The notes: generated by a model from the sequence alone, not told the origin. A stretch of DNA of 64,000 bases from Secundilactobacillus hailunensis (GCF_005405185.1 NZ_BJDO01000002.1:57651-121650); one strand, 5' to 3'; shown: positions 42,102 to 56,528, numbered from the stretch's first letter. A program made the numbers and translations.

Positions 42102-43184
42102 ATGGACGAAATGTTCGATAGATTACAAGCACTGGTCGACCGTTATGATGAACTTAACGAACTGATCAGTGATCCAGAAATTATTGCGGATACGCAACGC
42201 TTCATGAAATTATCTAAAGAAGAAGGCGAGCTTAGAGATACTGTCGAAGCTTACCGTAAGTACCAAAAAGTCACTGGTCAGATCGATGAAGATAATGAAA
42301 TGCTTCACGAAAAACTGGACGATGACATGAGCAGCATGGTTAAAGACGAACTCAAAGAATTAGAAGATAAAAAAGCTAAGCTCGAAGAACAGATTCGGAT
42401 CCTGCTGTTACCTAAGGATCCTAACGATGACAAGAACATCGTCATGGAAATCCACGGGGCTGCCGGTGGTGATGAAGCCAGTTTATTTGCGGCTGACCTG
42501 TTTGATATGTATTCCCGCTACGCTGAAAAGCAGGGCTGGAAGGTGGAAGTCGTTGATAAGAATGCGACCGAAGTTGGTGGTTTCAAGGAAATCGTTTTAC
42601 TGATCAGCGGCGATAAGGTTTATTCCAAGCTGAAGTATGAATCTGGTGCCCACCGTGTTCAACGGGTGCCCGTAACTGAATCCGCTGGCCGGCTGCACAC
42701 GTCCACTGCCACTGTGGGAGTCATGCCAGAAGCCGAAGATGTCGATATTGATATCGATCCCAAAGATATTCGGACCGATGTTTACCGGTCATCAGGGGCT
42801 GGTGGTCAACATATTAACAAGACCAGTTCGGCGGTGCGGATGACCCACTTGCCAACCGGGATCGTGGTTGCCATGCAAGATGAACGTTCGCAGCAGCAAA
42901 ACCGGGCGAAAGCCATGAAAATCTTGCGGGCACGGGTCTACAACTACTACCACGAACAAGAAGAAAATGCTTACGATGAAAAGCGGAAGTCAGCCGTGGG
43001 TACTGGGGACCGTTCAGAACGAATTCGAACCTATAACTACCCGCAAAACCGGGTCACTGATCACCGTATTGGACTGACCTTAAACAAACTGGATAAGATT
43101 ATGAATGGCGATTTGGATGACATCATCGCAGCTTTGATCATGTACGACCAAACGCAAAAGATGGAGCAGCTGAACCATGGCTAA
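42102..43184 (+). CDS. prfA: Peptide chain release factor 1
   Basis: RF1 terminates translation at UAA and UAG. The 360-aa protein contains the GGQ motif in [11 protein letters not shown] and the codon-recognition region with a [16 protein letters not shown] segment (PxT-type anticodon motif, here PVT). It overlaps prmC by 8 bp; PrmC methylates the Gln of GGQ, so enzyme and substrate are translationally coupled. Confidence 0.98.
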   Translation: MDEMFDRLQALVDRYDELNELISDPEIIADTQRFMKLSKEEGELRDTVEAYRKYQKVTGQIDEDNEMLHEKLDDDMSSMVKDELKELEDKKAKLEEQIRILLLPKDPNDDKNIVMEIHGAAGGDEASLFAADLFDMYSRYAEKQGWKVEVVDKNATEVGGFKEIVLLISGDKVYSKLKYESGAHRVQRVPVTESAGRLHTSTATVGVMPEAEDVDIDIDPKDIRTDVYRSSGAGGQHINKTSSAVRMTHLPTGIVVAMQDERSQQQNRAKAMKILRARVYNYYHEQEENAYDEKRKSAVGTGDRSERIRTYNYPQNRVTDHRIGLTLNKLDKIMNGDLDDIIAALIMYDQTQKMEQLNHG

Positions 43185-44019
43185 TCGCACCTACTATGAA
43201 GCCCTCAAATGGGCTTCTTTGTTTGTTCAGAAAAACCAGTTAGATGAATCGGCGGCAACGTATTTACTACAGGAACTCAGCCAGTTGGATCAGACTCATC
43301 TACTGATTAAATACCGCCAGCCCATGCCAGCTCAACTGGATAAGCAGTACGTGACCGCAATCAAGCAATACGTAAACGGGGTCCCACCACAGTACATTAT
43401 TGGTACCGCGCCATTTTATGGTGAGCGCTTCGTGGTCAATGAAAACGTTCTGATTCCGCGGCAGGAGACCGAAGAGTTAGTTGAGTGGATTCTGTCGGCC
43501 AATCCGCAGACAGCTCTGTCGGTGCTGGATGTCGGTACAGGTAGCGGGGCAATCGGTCTCACGTTGAAAAAACAGCGGCCCAACTGGCAGGTAGTCCTCT
43601 CTGATCTGTCTGGGGGAGCGTTAAAGGTCGCTCAAGAAAATGCTGAGCGCTTAAACACCCCAGTAAAGACGGTTCAAGGCGACCTGCTAGAACCGCTGGC
43701 TGGTAGGCAGTTTGACGTGATCGTCAGCAATCCGCCCTACATTTCACGCAGCGAAGTGGCAGAAATGGATGCGGATGTGTTAAAGAGCGAACCTAACATG
43801 GCCCTGTTTGCCGACCATGACGGTCTGGCCATTTATGAACGCTTAGCCGATCAATTGAAGCAAGGCGTTGCCAGTGCCAAACAGGTCTTCTTGGAAATTG
43901 GCTTTCAGCAGGGTCAAACCGTTAGCCAAATCTTCAAGACCCGCTTTCCGGCTGCAGCGGTTACCGTACGGCAGGATATTGCCGGTCATGACCGGATGGT
44001 GCGAATCAGCTTTAATTAA
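43177..44019 (+). CDS. prmC: Release factor glutamine methyltransferase
   Basis: PrmC transfers a methyl group from SAM to the GGQ glutamine of RF1/RF2. The 280-aa protein has an N-terminal helical domain, [12 protein letters not shown], the SAM motif [12 protein letters not shown] and the catalytic NPPYIS. It begins inside prfA. Confidence 0.97.
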   Translation: MANRTYYEALKWASLFVQKNQLDESAATYLLQELSQLDQTHLLIKYRQPMPAQLDKQYVTAIKQYVNGVPPQYIIGTAPFYGERFVVNENVLIPRQETEELVEWILSANPQTALSVLDVGTGSGAIGLTLKKQRPNWQVVLSDLSGGALKVAQENAERLNTPVKTVQGDLLEPLAGRQFDVIVSNPPYISRSEVAEMDADVLKSEPNMALFADHDGLAIYERLADQLKQGVASAKQVFLEIGFQQGQTVSQIFKTRFPAAAVTVRQDIAGHDRMVRISFN

Positions 44020-44055
44020 ACGCAGTCTTCTTTAATGAGAATAGGAGCAAAACAT

Positions 44056-45072
44056 ATGGAAACTAAAATTTTTAAACCAGATGAAGTCGAAGCGGCTGCT
44101 AAGCTGTTAAGACAGGGTGAATTAGTGGCTTTTCCGACTGAGACGGTTTACGGCTTGGGTGCAGATGCCACTAACGAACAGGCCGCCAGCAACGTGTACG
44201 CTGCTAAGGGCCGTCCCAGTGATAACCCGCTGATCGTTACCGTTTCTTCCATTGAAATGGTAGAACGTTACGCTCAGCCACTGTCTGATAAGGTGAAACA
44301 GTTAATGGCTCAGTTCTGGCCAGGTTCGTTGACTATCGTCTTACCGCTGAAGCCGGGTACGTTATCTAAGACAGTCACCGGTGGGCTGGATACCGCGGCC
44401 TTTCGGATGCCGCAAAACCAGGTCACCCTTAAGTTGATCGCCACGGCGGGGATTCCCATCGTGGGGCCTTCAGCCAATACGTCTGGTAAACCCAGCCCAA
44501 CGCTGGCCAAGCACGTCTACCATGATCTAAACGGCAAAATCGCCGGTATCGTGGATGACGGTCCCACTAAAGTTGGTGTGGAGTCTACCATCATCGACAT
44601 GTCAGTTGACGTGCCGACGATTTTGCGGCCGGGAGCCGTTACGGTGGCTGAACTGGAACAGGTTATCGGCGACGTTAAAGCTGATCACCACCATGTTGGC
44701 GCTAATGAAATCCCTAAGGCACCTGGTATGAAGTACAAACACTATGCGCCGAGTGCTCAGGTTGAGATCGTTGATCAGACCGCTGACTTTGCTGCGGCGA
44801 TGCAGTGGGCCGCTCAGCAGGATGAAACGATTGGGGTCATGGCGACGGATGATGTACTGGCACAGTTATCGGTACCGCAAAACGTTGAGACCTATTCTCT
44901 GGGTCAGGACATTCAAAGTGCCACCCATTTGTTATTTGCCGGTCTGCGTCATTTTGATCTGGAATCCGAAGTCAAAGTGATCTTTACTGAAGGGTTTGCC
45001 AATACCGGATTAGGGGCAGCCTATATGAACCGGTTAGATAAATCAGCCGGTGGTATGCATTTTACGAAATAA
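44056..45072 (+). CDS. Threonylcarbamoyl-AMP synthase (Sua5/YwlC family)
   Basis: This enzyme makes threonylcarbamoyl-AMP from Thr, bicarbonate and ATP, the first step of t6A synthesis, which TsaE/TsaB/TsaD complete. The 338-aa protein has the YrdC domain (FPTETVYGLGADA, KGRPSDNPLIV, GPSANTSGKPSPT) plus the C-terminal Sua5 domain, so it is the long Sua5 form. I use the ATG at 44056 behind AGGAG; an upstream ATG at 44035 lacks a site. A TaqI-like long hairpin follows. Confidence 0.95.
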   Translation: METKIFKPDEVEAAAKLLRQGELVAFPTETVYGLGADATNEQAASNVYAAKGRPSDNPLIVTVSSIEMVERYAQPLSDKVKQLMAQFWPGSLTIVLPLKPGTLSKTVTGGLDTAAFRMPQNQVTLKLIATAGIPIVGPSANTSGKPSPTLAKHVYHDLNGKIAGIVDDGPTKVGVESTIIDMSVDVPTILRPGAVTVAELEQVIGDVKADHHHVGANEIPKAPGMKYKHYAPSAQVEIVDQTADFAAAMQWAAQQDETIGVMATDDVLAQLSVPQNVETYSLGQDIQSATHLLFAGLRHFDLESEVKVIFTEGFANTGLGAAYMNRLDKSAGGMHFTK

Positions 45073-45086
45073 ACATGAACAATTAG

Positions 45087-45146
45087 AATAAGTAATTAGC
45101 ATTTTGACGTGTTTTACGAACAAAAAATGTTAATTGCTTATTTTTG
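45087..45146 (+). terminator. Terminator after Sua5 gene
   Basis: AATAAGTAATTAGCATTTT pairs with AAAAATGTTAATTGCTTATT (two mismatches, ~17-nt loop), followed by TTTTG. Confidence 0.8.
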
Positions 45147-45230
45147 TTTGCCTTTTAATGCTTAGACCCTATCATTTCTGTGCTGAATTTGTTAAACTAA
45201 GACGTAATCAAATGTTAAGGAGCTGATCAT

Positions 45231-46490
45231 GTGAATTATCAAGAACAAGACCCAGAGTTATGGCAAGCTATTAGTCAAGAACAGGATCGTCAACAGCATA
45301 ATATTGAGTTAATTGCGTCGGAAAATATCGTTTCCCCAGCGGTCCGGGCGGCTCAAGGGTCCGTTTTGACCAACAAGTATTCAGAAGGGTATCCTTCCAA
45401 ACGGTACTATGGCGGTAATGAATTCATTGACGTCGTTGAAAGTTTAGCCATCGAGCGTGCTAAGAAACTCTTTCATGCTGAATATGCGAACGTTCAACCG
45501 CATTCTGGCTCCCAAGCAAACCAAGCCACTTACGCAGCCTTTTTAAAGCCTGGTGACACTATCTTGGGCATGGGTCTAGACGCTGGTGGTCATTTGAGTC
45601 ACGGCGCTAAGGTCAACTTCAGCGGTAAGCTTTATAACGCTTATAGCTATGGTTTAAACCCAGAAACTGAATTGTTAGATTATGACATGATCCGTGATCT
45701 GGCATTAAAGGTTAAGCCGAAAATGATCGTGGCGGGGGCTTCAGCTTACAGCCGGATCATCGACTGGCAAGCCTTCCGTAAGATTGCTGACGAAGTGGGC
45801 GCCTATTTAATGGTAGATATGGCACATATTGCGGGATTAGTCGCAGCTGGTCTGCACCCATCACCAGTGGGGATTGCCGATGTTGTGACGACCACGACGC
45901 ACAAGACGCTACGTGGCCCTCGTGGCGGTCTGATCTTGTCACAAGCAAAGTATGGTAAGCAGATCAATTCAGCCGTCTTCCCTGGCACTCAAGGGGGACC
46001 CCTGGAACACGTGATTGCGGGTAAAGCAGTGACCTTTAAAGAGGATCTGCAGCCAGAATTTAAAGATTATGCAGCGCAGATCATTAAAAATGCTCAAGCT
46101 ATGGCTGCAGTATTCAACGCGGCCGATAAGGTGCGGGTAGTTTCTGGCGGTACTGATAACCACCTGATGACGCTAGATGTCAGCCAAACTGACTTAAATG
46201 GTAAGCAAACCCAAGAATTATTAGACAGTGTGATGATCACAACTAATAAGGAATCGATTCCAAACGAAAAACTGAGCCCGTTTAAGACGTCTGGTATTCG
46301 TTTAGGGACCCCTGCTATTACAACTAGAGGGTTCAAGGAAGATGACGCAAAACAGGTTGCTAGATTGATCGTCACGGCGATTGAAAAGCATGACGATGAG
46401 GCGGCTTTGGAACAGGTTCGAAAAGATGTCCGCGCATTAACGGATGCACATCCAATCGATGCTTACGTTGCACCAATCAAATTTGATTAA
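45231..46490 (+). CDS. glyA: Serine hydroxymethyltransferase
   Basis: GlyA interconverts serine and glycine with tetrahydrofolate, the main one-carbon source. The 419-aa PLP enzyme has [28 protein letters not shown], and the PLP Lys in [16 protein letters not shown]. The start is GTG, 8 nt after AAGGAG. It is an independent unit ahead of upp. Confidence 0.98.
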   Translation: MNYQEQDPELWQAISQEQDRQQHNIELIASENIVSPAVRAAQGSVLTNKYSEGYPSKRYYGGNEFIDVVESLAIERAKKLFHAEYANVQPHSGSQANQATYAAFLKPGDTILGMGLDAGGHLSHGAKVNFSGKLYNAYSYGLNPETELLDYDMIRDLALKVKPKMIVAGASAYSRIIDWQAFRKIADEVGAYLMVDMAHIAGLVAAGLHPSPVGIADVVTTTTHKTLRGPRGGLILSQAKYGKQINSAVFPGTQGGPLEHVIAGKAVTFKEDLQPEFKDYAAQIIKNAQAMAAVFNAADKVRVVSGGTDNHLMTLDVSQTDLNGKQTQELLDSVMITTNKESIPNEKLSPFKTSGIRLGTPAITTRGFKEDDAKQVARLIVTAIEKHDDEAALEQVRKDVRALTDAHPIDAYVAPIKFD

Positions 46491-46519
46491 AATCAGAATC
46501 AACTAAACTAGCAATACCG

Positions 46520-46571
46520 ACAGCTCGCGGACCAGTGAATAGTGGTTAGCGAGCTGTTATGGTGCTATTTT
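46520..46571 (+). terminator. Hairpin after glyA
   Basis: ACAGCTCGCGGACC (46520-46533) pairs with GGTTAGCGAGCTGT (46544-46557); TTATGGTGCTATTTTT follows, so the U tract is displaced. Confidence 0.65.
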
Positions 46572-46671
46572 TCAGTAAACCAGCAATTTTTTTACAGTCT
46601 TTTGAGATTTTGGTCACAAGAGTTCATTAGCATGGTACAATTAAAAGAAATACTAAAGGAGTGTCAAGTAC

Positions 46672-47301
46672 ATGGGCAAGTTTCAGGTTATGGATCATCC
46701 GCTGATTCAGCATAAATTAACAATTATTCGGGATAAGAATTGCGGAACGAAGGTCTTTCGTGAAGTTGTTGATGAGATCACCATGTTAATGGCGTATGAT
46801 GTTGCACGTGATATGCCATTGAAGGATGTCGAAATCGAAACACCAATCGCTAAAACAACGTCTAAGACGCTAGCTGGTAAAAAGGTCGCTATCGTGCCAA
46901 TTCTGCGTGCCGGGATTGGGATGGTCGACGGCATTATGAAGTTGATCCCAGCAGCTAAGGTTGGTCACATTGGGATGTATCGTGATGAGAAGACGCTGGA
47001 ACCTCACGAATATTTTGTGAAGTTACCAGCTGATATCAATCAGCGACAGATTTTCGTGGTTGACCCAATGCTTGCTACTGGTGGTTCTTCAATTATGGCA
47101 ATTGATGCCTTAAAGAAGCGTGGCGCAAGTAACATTAAGTTTGTTTGTTTAGTGGCAGCTCCAGAAGGGGTCAAGGCACTTCGCGCAAAGCACCCTGACG
47201 TTGATATTTATACCGCTGCTTTGGATGATCATCTAAACGAGAACGGCTACATCGTTCCCGGACTAGGTGATGCTGGCGACAGACTCTTTGGCACTAAGTA
47301 A
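46672..47301 (+). CDS. upp: Uracil phosphoribosyltransferase
   Basis: Upp salvages uracil to UMP with PRPP. The 209-aa protein has the PRPP motif [12 protein letters not shown] and the uracil-binding C-terminal [23 protein letters not shown] -10 with upstream TGG (46633-46641) and AAAGGAG precede the ATG. The glyA-upp-atp order is conserved in Firmicutes. Confidence 0.98.
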   Translation: MGKFQVMDHPLIQHKLTIIRDKNCGTKVFREVVDEITMLMAYDVARDMPLKDVEIETPIAKTTSKTLAGKKVAIVPILRAGIGMVDGIMKLIPAAKVGHIGMYRDEKTLEPHEYFVKLPADINQRQIFVVDPMLATGGSSIMAIDALKKRGASNIKFVCLVAAPEGVKALRAKHPDVDIYTAALDDHLNENGYIVPGLGDAGDRLFGTK

Positions 47302-47321
47302 TTTTTTATAAACACGATAAT

Positions 47322-47385
47322 AGCCAATTAATAGGAATCTGTCTGATAAATCGCGGATAGGTCAAATTAATTGGCTTTTTTTATC
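47322..47385 (+). terminator. Terminator after upp
   Basis: AGCCAATTAAT (47322-47332) pairs perfectly with ATTAATTGGCT (47366-47376), with a 33-nt loop, followed by seven T. Confidence 0.8.
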
Positions 47386-47406
47386 AGGTTATTTTACCGA
47401 ATAGCT

Positions 47407-47435
47407 TTGTATTTTTATATGAACGGTGGTATTAT
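47407..47435 (+). promoter_or_regulatory. atp operon promoter
   Basis: TTGTAT (47407-47412) and TATTAT (47430-47435), 17-bp spacer, with an extended TGG before the -10. The leader is about 128 nt. No atpI gene lies between promoter and atpB. Confidence 0.7.
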
Positions 47436-47569
47436 TTTGTTTGTATTTGTAATGAAGATTTTTCATTTAAAGTACTACGTTCGAAGATTTGAAAATTAAC
47501 TTGTTGATTAATGGGCGAGGTTCTTTCGAACTTCCAACGTTAACATAGTTTGAAAAGAGGTGATACTCT

Positions 47570-48289
47570 GTGGGAGATCCATCTTCAGTTGCAACCTTTC
47601 AATTTGGGGGACTAACGTTTAATGCCGCAAACATCTATTCGGGATTAATTGCGTTCGTGCTCGTTTTTTTGTTTGTATTTGCCCTTTCGCGACATATTAC
47701 AATGAAACCAGGTAAGGGACAAAACATCCTTGAATGGTTAATTGATTTTACAAACGGCATTTTGAAGGGTTCTATTCCTGGAAATGAAACGGGCGCATTC
47801 GGCCTTTATGGGTTCACCTTGTTCCTATTTCTGTTCATTTCTAACCAACTTGGTTTGTTCTTGCAAATTGCTGTTGGTGGGAAGGACTTTGTTAGAAGTC
47901 CAACTTCTGACCCGATCGTGACCATGACATTCTCGCTTGCAACCTTAATGATTGCCCAGTTTGCCGGTGTAACGAAATATGGTTGGAAGAAACACTTCTC
48001 AGGTTACTTGCAACCGTTCGTTTTTTGGTTACCAATCAGTATCTTTGAGGAATTCACGAACTTCCTGACGTTAGGTCTACGTATTTTCGGTGTGATTTTC
48101 TCCGGTGAAATGTTGCTGAAGATTATCGGAGGCCTGGCCTTTTCACACGGAATTGCAACGATGATCGTCGCAATTCCACTAGAATTGGTTTGGCAAGGAT
48201 TCTCAGCATTCCTTGGTGCCATTCAAGCTTACGTGTTTGTAACACTGTCAGCCGTTTACATTTCGAAGAAGACCGAAATTGGAGATTAA
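47570..48289 (+). CDS. atpB: ATP synthase subunit a
   Basis: Subunit a forms the proton half-channels of Fo. The 239-aa membrane protein has the essential Arg in the LTLGLRIFGVIFSGEML helix and the conserved C-terminal helix IQAYVFVTLSAVYI. The start is GTG behind GAGGTG. It is the first gene of atpBEFHAGDC; no atpI precedes it. Confidence 0.97.
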   Translation: MGDPSSVATFQFGGLTFNAANIYSGLIAFVLVFLFVFALSRHITMKPGKGQNILEWLIDFTNGILKGSIPGNETGAFGLYGFTLFLFLFISNQLGLFLQIAVGGKDFVRSPTSDPIVTMTFSLATLMIAQFAGVTKYGWKKHFSGYLQPFVFWLPISIFEEFTNFLTLGLRIFGVIFSGEMLLKIIGGLAFSHGIATMIVAIPLELVWQGFSAFLGAIQAYVFVTLSAVYISKKTEIGD

Positions 48290-48325
48290 ATTTATCTCTA
48301 ACTGAAGCTTGAAGTTGCGGAGTAA

Positions 48326-48595
<270 letters not shown>

Positions 48596-48645
48596 TGACG
48601 GACAACACGTTAAATTTAATTTTTAACAAAAGGAGGTGTCAATAG

Positions 48646-49149
48646 ATGTTTTCGCATTTAGCCGTAGCTAGTAGTCTTGCAATTGGAGATATGCTTTTCT
48701 ACGCGATTTGTTTCATCATATTGATGTGGTTGATCAAGATTGTTGCTTGGAAGCCAATCAATAAAATGATGCAAGACCGTGCTGATAAGATCTCTAACGA
48801 TATTGATTCAGCCGAAAAGTCGCGTGATGATGCAGCCAAGCTTGCAAAGCAACGCCAAGACGCACTGGCTAACTCACGTCATGAAGCAACAGGTATTGTT
48901 GATTCAGCTAAGAAGCAGGGTCAGCAACAGCGCGATGGTATTTTAGCCGAAGCCCAAACTGATGCACAATCATTGAAGGATAACGCTAAGAAGGATATCG
49001 AGCAGGAGCGTCAAGATGCACTTGCTAGTGTGCGTAACGATGTGGCTGACTTATCTATTGAGATTGCTTCCAAGATCATTCAAAAAGAATTAAGCGCTGA
49101 TGATCAAAAGGCATTGATTGATTCTTATATCGAAGGGTTGGGGAAGTAA
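48646..49149 (+). CDS. atpF: ATP synthase subunit b
   Basis: This is the peripheral stalk subunit of 167 aa: an N-terminal membrane helix (about 12-30) followed by a long charged helix with coiled-coil character that contacts delta. AGGAGGTG precedes the ATG. atpH starts two bases after its stop. Confidence 0.97.
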   Translation: MFSHLAVASSLAIGDMLFYAICFIILMWLIKIVAWKPINKMMQDRADKISNDIDSAEKSRDDAAKLAKQRQDALANSRHEATGIVDSAKKQGQQQRDGILAEAQTDAQSLKDNAKKDIEQERQDALASVRNDVADLSIEIASKIIQKELSADDQKALIDSYIEGLGK

Positions 49150-49150
49150 C

Positions 49151-51260
<2,110 letters not shown>

Positions 51261-51285
51261 ACTTGAGGAAGGATAGTGAGAGCTG

Positions 51286-52179
51286 ATGGCTGAATCAATG
51301 AGCGATGTTCAACATCGTATTGCTTCAACAAAGAACACACGTCAGATTACTTCAGCGATGCAGATGGTTCAGACTTCTAAGTTGAACCAGATTCAAAAAG
51401 CTGCTGTCGGTTACCAAGACTACGTCAGCAAAGTCAAAGCTGTTGTGATGCATCTGGCAAAATCTCATCTATTGGATGATTCCTCGAGCGATTCGCAATC
51501 TGATCAGTCAGGTAAGACAGCATACTTAGTCATTACTTCTGACCGAGGCATGGTCGGCAGTTATAACAGTAATGTTATCCGTGAAACCAACGCATTCATT
51601 GCTAAGCATAGCGGTGACAAGGACCATTTGATCCTTGCCGTTGGTGGAACCGGTGCTGATTTCTATAAGAAGCGCGGCGAAAACGTGGCCTACGAATATC
51701 GTGGTGTCAGCGATGTGCCGACTTTTAATGAAGTTAGACAAATTGTCAAGACCGTAACCTCAATGTATGATAGTGGCGTTTTCAGTGAACTCTATGTTTG
51801 CTACAACCATTTCGTTAACCGAATCGTATCGCGGTTCCGTGGCGAAAAGATGTTGCCAGTGGACAGTGAAACACTGAGTGGTGATGAAGCTCAGGCTACA
51901 AAGACTGAAACTTTATCAGCAACTTACGATATGGAACCTTCTGAAAAGGAAGTATTGAAGGTTGTTTTACCACAGTATTCAGAAAGCCTCGTTTTCGGTG
52001 CGATTCTGGATGCTAAGACGTCTGAACACGCATCAAGTTCTAATGCTATGAAGTCGGCTTCAGATAATGCTGACGACCTCATTGCTGACCTTGAATTGCG
52101 ATATAATCGTGCTCGCCAAGCAGCAATTACGACTGAAATTACTGAAATTACTGGTGGGCAAGAGGCATTGAATAATTAA
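51286..52179 (+). CDS. atpG: ATP synthase subunit gamma
   Basis: This central rotor shaft has 297 aa. The N-terminal [25 protein letters not shown] and C-terminal [19 protein letters not shown] helices form the coiled coil. A Ser/Asp-rich stretch (about residues 64-75) is a lineage-specific loop. Confidence 0.97.
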   Translation: MAESMSDVQHRIASTKNTRQITSAMQMVQTSKLNQIQKAAVGYQDYVSKVKAVVMHLAKSHLLDDSSSDSQSDQSGKTAYLVITSDRGMVGSYNSNVIRETNAFIAKHSGDKDHLILAVGGTGADFYKKRGENVAYEYRGVSDVPTFNEVRQIVKTVTSMYDSGVFSELYVCYNHFVNRIVSRFRGEKMLPVDSETLSGDEAQATKTETLSATYDMEPSEKEVLKVVLPQYSESLVFGAILDAKTSEHASSSNAMKSASDNADDLIADLELRYNRARQAAITTEITEITGGQEALNN

Positions 52180-52195
52180 TGACGGGAGGAATTAA

Positions 52196-53614
<1,419 letters not shown>

Positions 53615-53627
53615 GGAGGGGTTCTAA

Positions 53628-54056
53628 TTGGCTGATGATCAATCAGTTTTAACCGTTAGTATCGTAACCCCCGATGGTAACGTCTATGATAACAAGCAGG
53701 CTAAGATGTTAGTCGTCAAGACCCAGCTTGGTGAACTTGGTATCATGGCCAACCACGTTCCTGTGATTGCTTCGTTAGCATTTGATGAAGCACGCATCCA
53801 ATCTGACAGCAGTGAGAATCCGGATGAGATTGCCATTAACGGCGGTTTCGTTGAATTCTCAGACAATGTTGCAACCATTGTTGCTGACTCTGCGGAAAAA
53901 CAAGGTGACATCGATGTTGACCGTGCTCAAAATGCCAAGAAACGGGCTGAAGCTCGGATTCAAAAGGCACATGAAGCACACGATAAAGATGAACTTGCAC
54001 GTGCAGAAGTTGCACTTCGGCGGGCGATCAATCGAATTAACGTTGCTGGCAAGTAA
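53628..54056 (+). CDS. atpC: ATP synthase subunit epsilon
   Basis: The 142-aa subunit has an N-terminal beta sandwich (LTVSIVTPDGNVYDN, GELGIMANHVPVIASL) and C-terminal helices that can inhibit ATP hydrolysis. The start is TTG behind AAGGAGGGG. It is the last gene of the operon. Confidence 0.97.
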   Translation: MADDQSVLTVSIVTPDGNVYDNKQAKMLVVKTQLGELGIMANHVPVIASLAFDEARIQSDSSENPDEIAINGGFVEFSDNVATIVADSAEKQGDIDVDRAQNAKKRAEARIQKAHEAHDKDELARAEVALRRAINRINVAGK

Positions 54057-54067
54057 AATTGCAAGCG

Positions 54068-54104
54068 AGGACGCTATTCCATTTATGGGTAGCGTCTTTT
54101 TTTG
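54068..54104 (+). terminator. atp operon terminator
   Basis: GACGCTA (54070-54076) pairs with TAGCGTC (54090-54096), with an inner CAT/ATG, followed by TTTTTTTG. Confidence 0.9.
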
Positions 54105-54116
54105 ACCCTAAATGAC

Positions 54117-54170
54117 TGTAAAAGAGGTCGCTGGTTATCATGAAATTGATAACCAGCGACCTCTTTTACA
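54117..54170. repeat. 23-bp perfect hairpin between atpC and lplA
   Basis: The arms 54117-54139 and 54148-54170 are perfectly complementary over 23 bp with an 8-nt loop. There is no proper T tract; it may block readthrough between the convergent atp and lipoylation operons. Each arm contains AAGAGGTCGCTGGTT, also present in the tRNA-Asn T arm. Confidence 0.85.
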
Positions 54171-54322
54171 AAACTAATAGTTAGCTTAATTATTATCTAA
54201 TGGTTTATATTTACCGCTTAGGAATAATTTTAACAGTCAGTTTAGCGAATCGGTTTAGTTTCAGTGCCGCACACAGTTAAACCAAACGAACTGCTTTTTG
54301 AATAAAATATTCCATAATTATA

Positions 54323-55306
54323 TTAAAATAATAATGCGGTCAGCTGTTTGGGCTGTAATCCCTTAATGGGCGCTTGCTGTAGTTCTCGCGTCACGATTGG
54401 TGCCACGGTGGCTTCCTGATAGGTCTGACCGATCAGCGCGTGTTCAAAGTGCTGAAGGTCAATGTTACTGAAGAAATCACCAGTGATCTTTAGCGCTGTA
54501 AACCGGTTCTGTTTGTTCAAATTAAACGCGACACAGACCACGCCAATTCCTGTTAAATAGGTTTTATGAACGTGATCGAAGTGACGGCTATTAGCAGCCC
54601 AGACAGCGCTTTCATTAAACTGATCAGTCGCAATTTGCTGCAGGTGAGCTTCTTCAGCAGGCGTTAGCCGACCGGTCTTGGCATGGGTGATCGTGATCAG
54701 TGCCTGCTTTAACTGCTGTTTAAACGTCGCGGCGGTCCAAGTAGGTTGCTGTTCGATCAGGTTGACCGTTCGCTGATGCACTGATTGAATGTGTTTAGCC
54801 TTCTGTTTCACTGGATCAATCTTCAACGCTTGGGCCATCCAGTCCATGTTGGCATGAAACAGCAGGCTACCATGATGCAGCCGGTAGCCTGCTGTGAGAT
54901 ACTGCGCACTGCCAGAGACTTTGCGGCCGTCAACGATCAGATCGTTGCGGCTATCCATTTGAGCCTTGATACCAATGCGATTTAAAGCTTGCATGATCAG
55001 GCTTAGCCCAGAAGAGAAGTCAATGGCGTTATTATCGTTTGGTGTGATCAGGGTAAACTGACAGCCACCCTGGTCGTTGTAGATTGTACCGCCGCCAGAC
55101 AGCCGTCTGACTGCGGTAATATGATGCGCCGTTATAAACGGGCGGTTAAGCTCGTTTTCAGCGGTTTGATACTTACCTAGCATGACGGTCGGTGTCGTTG
55201 ACCACAGCATTAGAATCGGTTCAGAGGGCTGTTTTTCAGTCATTAAATAGTATTCTAAAGCGAAGTTGTGCCGCACATCAAGGCTGTCTACAGGTAAATA
55301 GATCAT
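54323..55306 (-). CDS. lplA: Lipoate--protein ligase
   Basis: LplA activates lipoate (or octanoate) with ATP and attaches it to lipoyl domains. The 327-aa protein has the RRLSGGGTIYNDQGGCQFTLI motif, the RNDLIVDGRKVSGSAQ segment with the catalytic Lys, and a C-terminal accessory domain (about 250-327). It overlaps lipA by 4 bp. In this cassette it could load octanoate on the carrier for LipA or directly load scavenged lipoate; the sequence does not distinguish the two. Confidence 0.93.
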   Translation of the reverse strand: MIYLPVDSLDVRHNFALEYYLMTEKQPSEPILMLWSTTPTVMLGKYQTAENELNRPFITAHHITAVRRLSGGGTIYNDQGGCQFTLITPNDNNAIDFSSGLSLIMQALNRIGIKAQMDSRNDLIVDGRKVSGSAQYLTAGYRLHHGSLLFHANMDWMAQALKIDPVKQKAKHIQSVHQRTVNLIEQQPTWTAATFKQQLKQALITITHAKTGRLTPAEEAHLQQIATDQFNESAVWAANSRHFDHVHKTYLTGIGVVCVAFNLNKQNRFTALKITGDFFSNIDLQHFEHALIGQTYQEATVAPIVTRELQQAPIKGLQPKQLTALLF

Positions 55307-56199
55307 TTGCTCTCCACCGCTTCAAGTTCTTCCTTAGCTTTGTAAGAGCTCCGGACAAGTGGTGAGCTGGCAACGAATTTGAAGCCGCGTTTCATCGCTT
55401 GTTTGTAGTATTCTTGATAGCGTGACATTGGGACCCATTCGCGCAGGGTGTAGTTCTTTGGACCCGGCTGGACGTATTGGCCAATGGTTAAGAAGTCAAC
55501 GTCAATGGCCCGTAGATCATCCATTAACTGGTAAACTTCTTCATCTTTTTCACCAAGACCCAGCATGATACCGGTCTTCACGTACATCGTCTTTGGTGCG
55601 TGCTTCTTGACGTAATCCAAAACGTGTAATGACGTATCGTAAGTGGCCCGGTTACGAACCAGAGGCGTTACCCGACGGACAGTTTCCATGTTGTGGTTAA
55701 ACACATCAGGACCAGCCGCAATCACTTTATCGAGGCAGTCTTCACGGCCTTGGAAATCAGGGGTGAGGACTTCAATGGTGGTCTTGGGATTCAGCTTCTT
55801 AATGGCGTGGATCGTGCGAACAAATTGATCAGCACCTAAGTCTGGCAGATCATCGCGGTCAACACTGGTGATGACCACGTGAGTTAAACCAAGCTTTTTA
55901 GTAGCTTGTGCAACCCGCAGTGGTTCTAGCAGGTCAACGTCCTTTGGGTGGCCGTGGGGAATATCGCAAAAGCGGCAGGCACGGGTACAGTTAGGTCCTA
56001 AGATAATGAAGGAAGCTGAACCACTGCCGAAACATTCACCTAGGTTAGGGCAGTTCGCTTCAGCACAGACCGTGTTGAGCTTTAACCCCTTAAGCAGGTC
56101 GGTCATTTTATCAACTTTTTTTTGATCGTAAGTCACCTTTAACCAGTTTGGTTTTGCTGGCGCTTTGGTTGGCGTACTTGTTTGATGTTTTGTTGTCAT
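55303..56199 (-). CDS. lipA: Lipoyl synthase
   Basis: This radical SAM enzyme inserts two sulfurs into octanoyl groups already bound to a lipoyl domain. The 298-aa protein has the auxiliary cluster motif Cys45, Cys50, Cys56 (CAEANCPNLGEC), the SAM cluster motif Cys71, Cys75, Cys78 (CTRACRFC) and the C-terminal RSSY whose Ser ligates the auxiliary cluster. All key residues are intact, so de novo lipoate synthesis is possible. It starts 12 bp after the free lipoyl domain gene. Confidence 0.96.
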   Translation of the reverse strand: MTTKHQTSTPTKAPAKPNWLKVTYDQKKVDKMTDLLKGLKLNTVCAEANCPNLGECFGSGSASFIILGPNCTRACRFCDIPHGHPKDVDLLEPLRVAQATKKLGLTHVVITSVDRDDLPDLGADQFVRTIHAIKKLNPKTTIEVLTPDFQGREDCLDKVIAAGPDVFNHNMETVRRVTPLVRNRATYDTSLHVLDYVKKHAPKTMYVKTGIMLGLGEKDEEVYQLMDDLRAIDVDFLTIGQYVQPGPKNYTLREWVPMSRYQEYYKQAMKRGFKFVASSPLVRSSYKAKEELEAVESK

Positions 56200-56211
56200 A
56201 TTTATATCCTC

Positions 56212-56451
56212 CTAAGCGACTTCGATAGTAGCAACTAGATCGCCGACTTTAGTTGTATCGCCGGTAGCTACTTCTTGAGCTTTCAAGGTACCGTCTTCTT
56301 GGCTTTCAACTTGGCTAATGGCCTTTTCAGTTTCGACCTCAAACAAAACGTCACCCGTTTTAACAGCGTCTCCAGGCTGCTTATCCCACTTACCGAAAAA
56401 GTACTCATCGGATTTAGGACTTAGTTTTGGCATATGAACTTCTTTAATCAA
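56212..56451 (-). CDS. Free-standing lipoyl-domain protein
   Basis: A 79-aa protein consists of one lipoyl/biotinyl attachment domain with the modified Lys43 in FEVETEKAISQVES. The flanking MPKLSPKSDEYFFGKW and DGTLKAQEVATGD segments are those of 2-oxo acid dehydrogenase E2 lipoyl domains, but no E3-binding or acyltransferase domain follows. The start is most likely the TTG at 56451 (GGAG 9 nt upstream), or alternatively an internal ATG at 56433. It is the first gene of the lipA-lplA operon. I infer that it is a dedicated carrier on which octanoate is converted to lipoate, or a small redox protein. Confidence 0.85.
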   Translation of the reverse strand: MIKEVHMPKLSPKSDEYFFGKWDKQPGDAVKTGDVLFEVETEKAISQVESQEDGTLKAQEVATGDTTKVGDLVATIEVA

Positions 56452-56528
56452 AATAATCATCTCCGTGATTGAATGATTTAACTTAACAAATTCAGACTAA
56501 CATCATTCAATAAGATTGTGAAATTCAC

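Noticed and set aside
54171..54322. Imperfect repeats GGTTTA/TAAACC upstream of the lplA end as a riboswitch
   Set aside because: The pairing is patchy and located downstream of lplA on its strand; nothing supports a regulated element.
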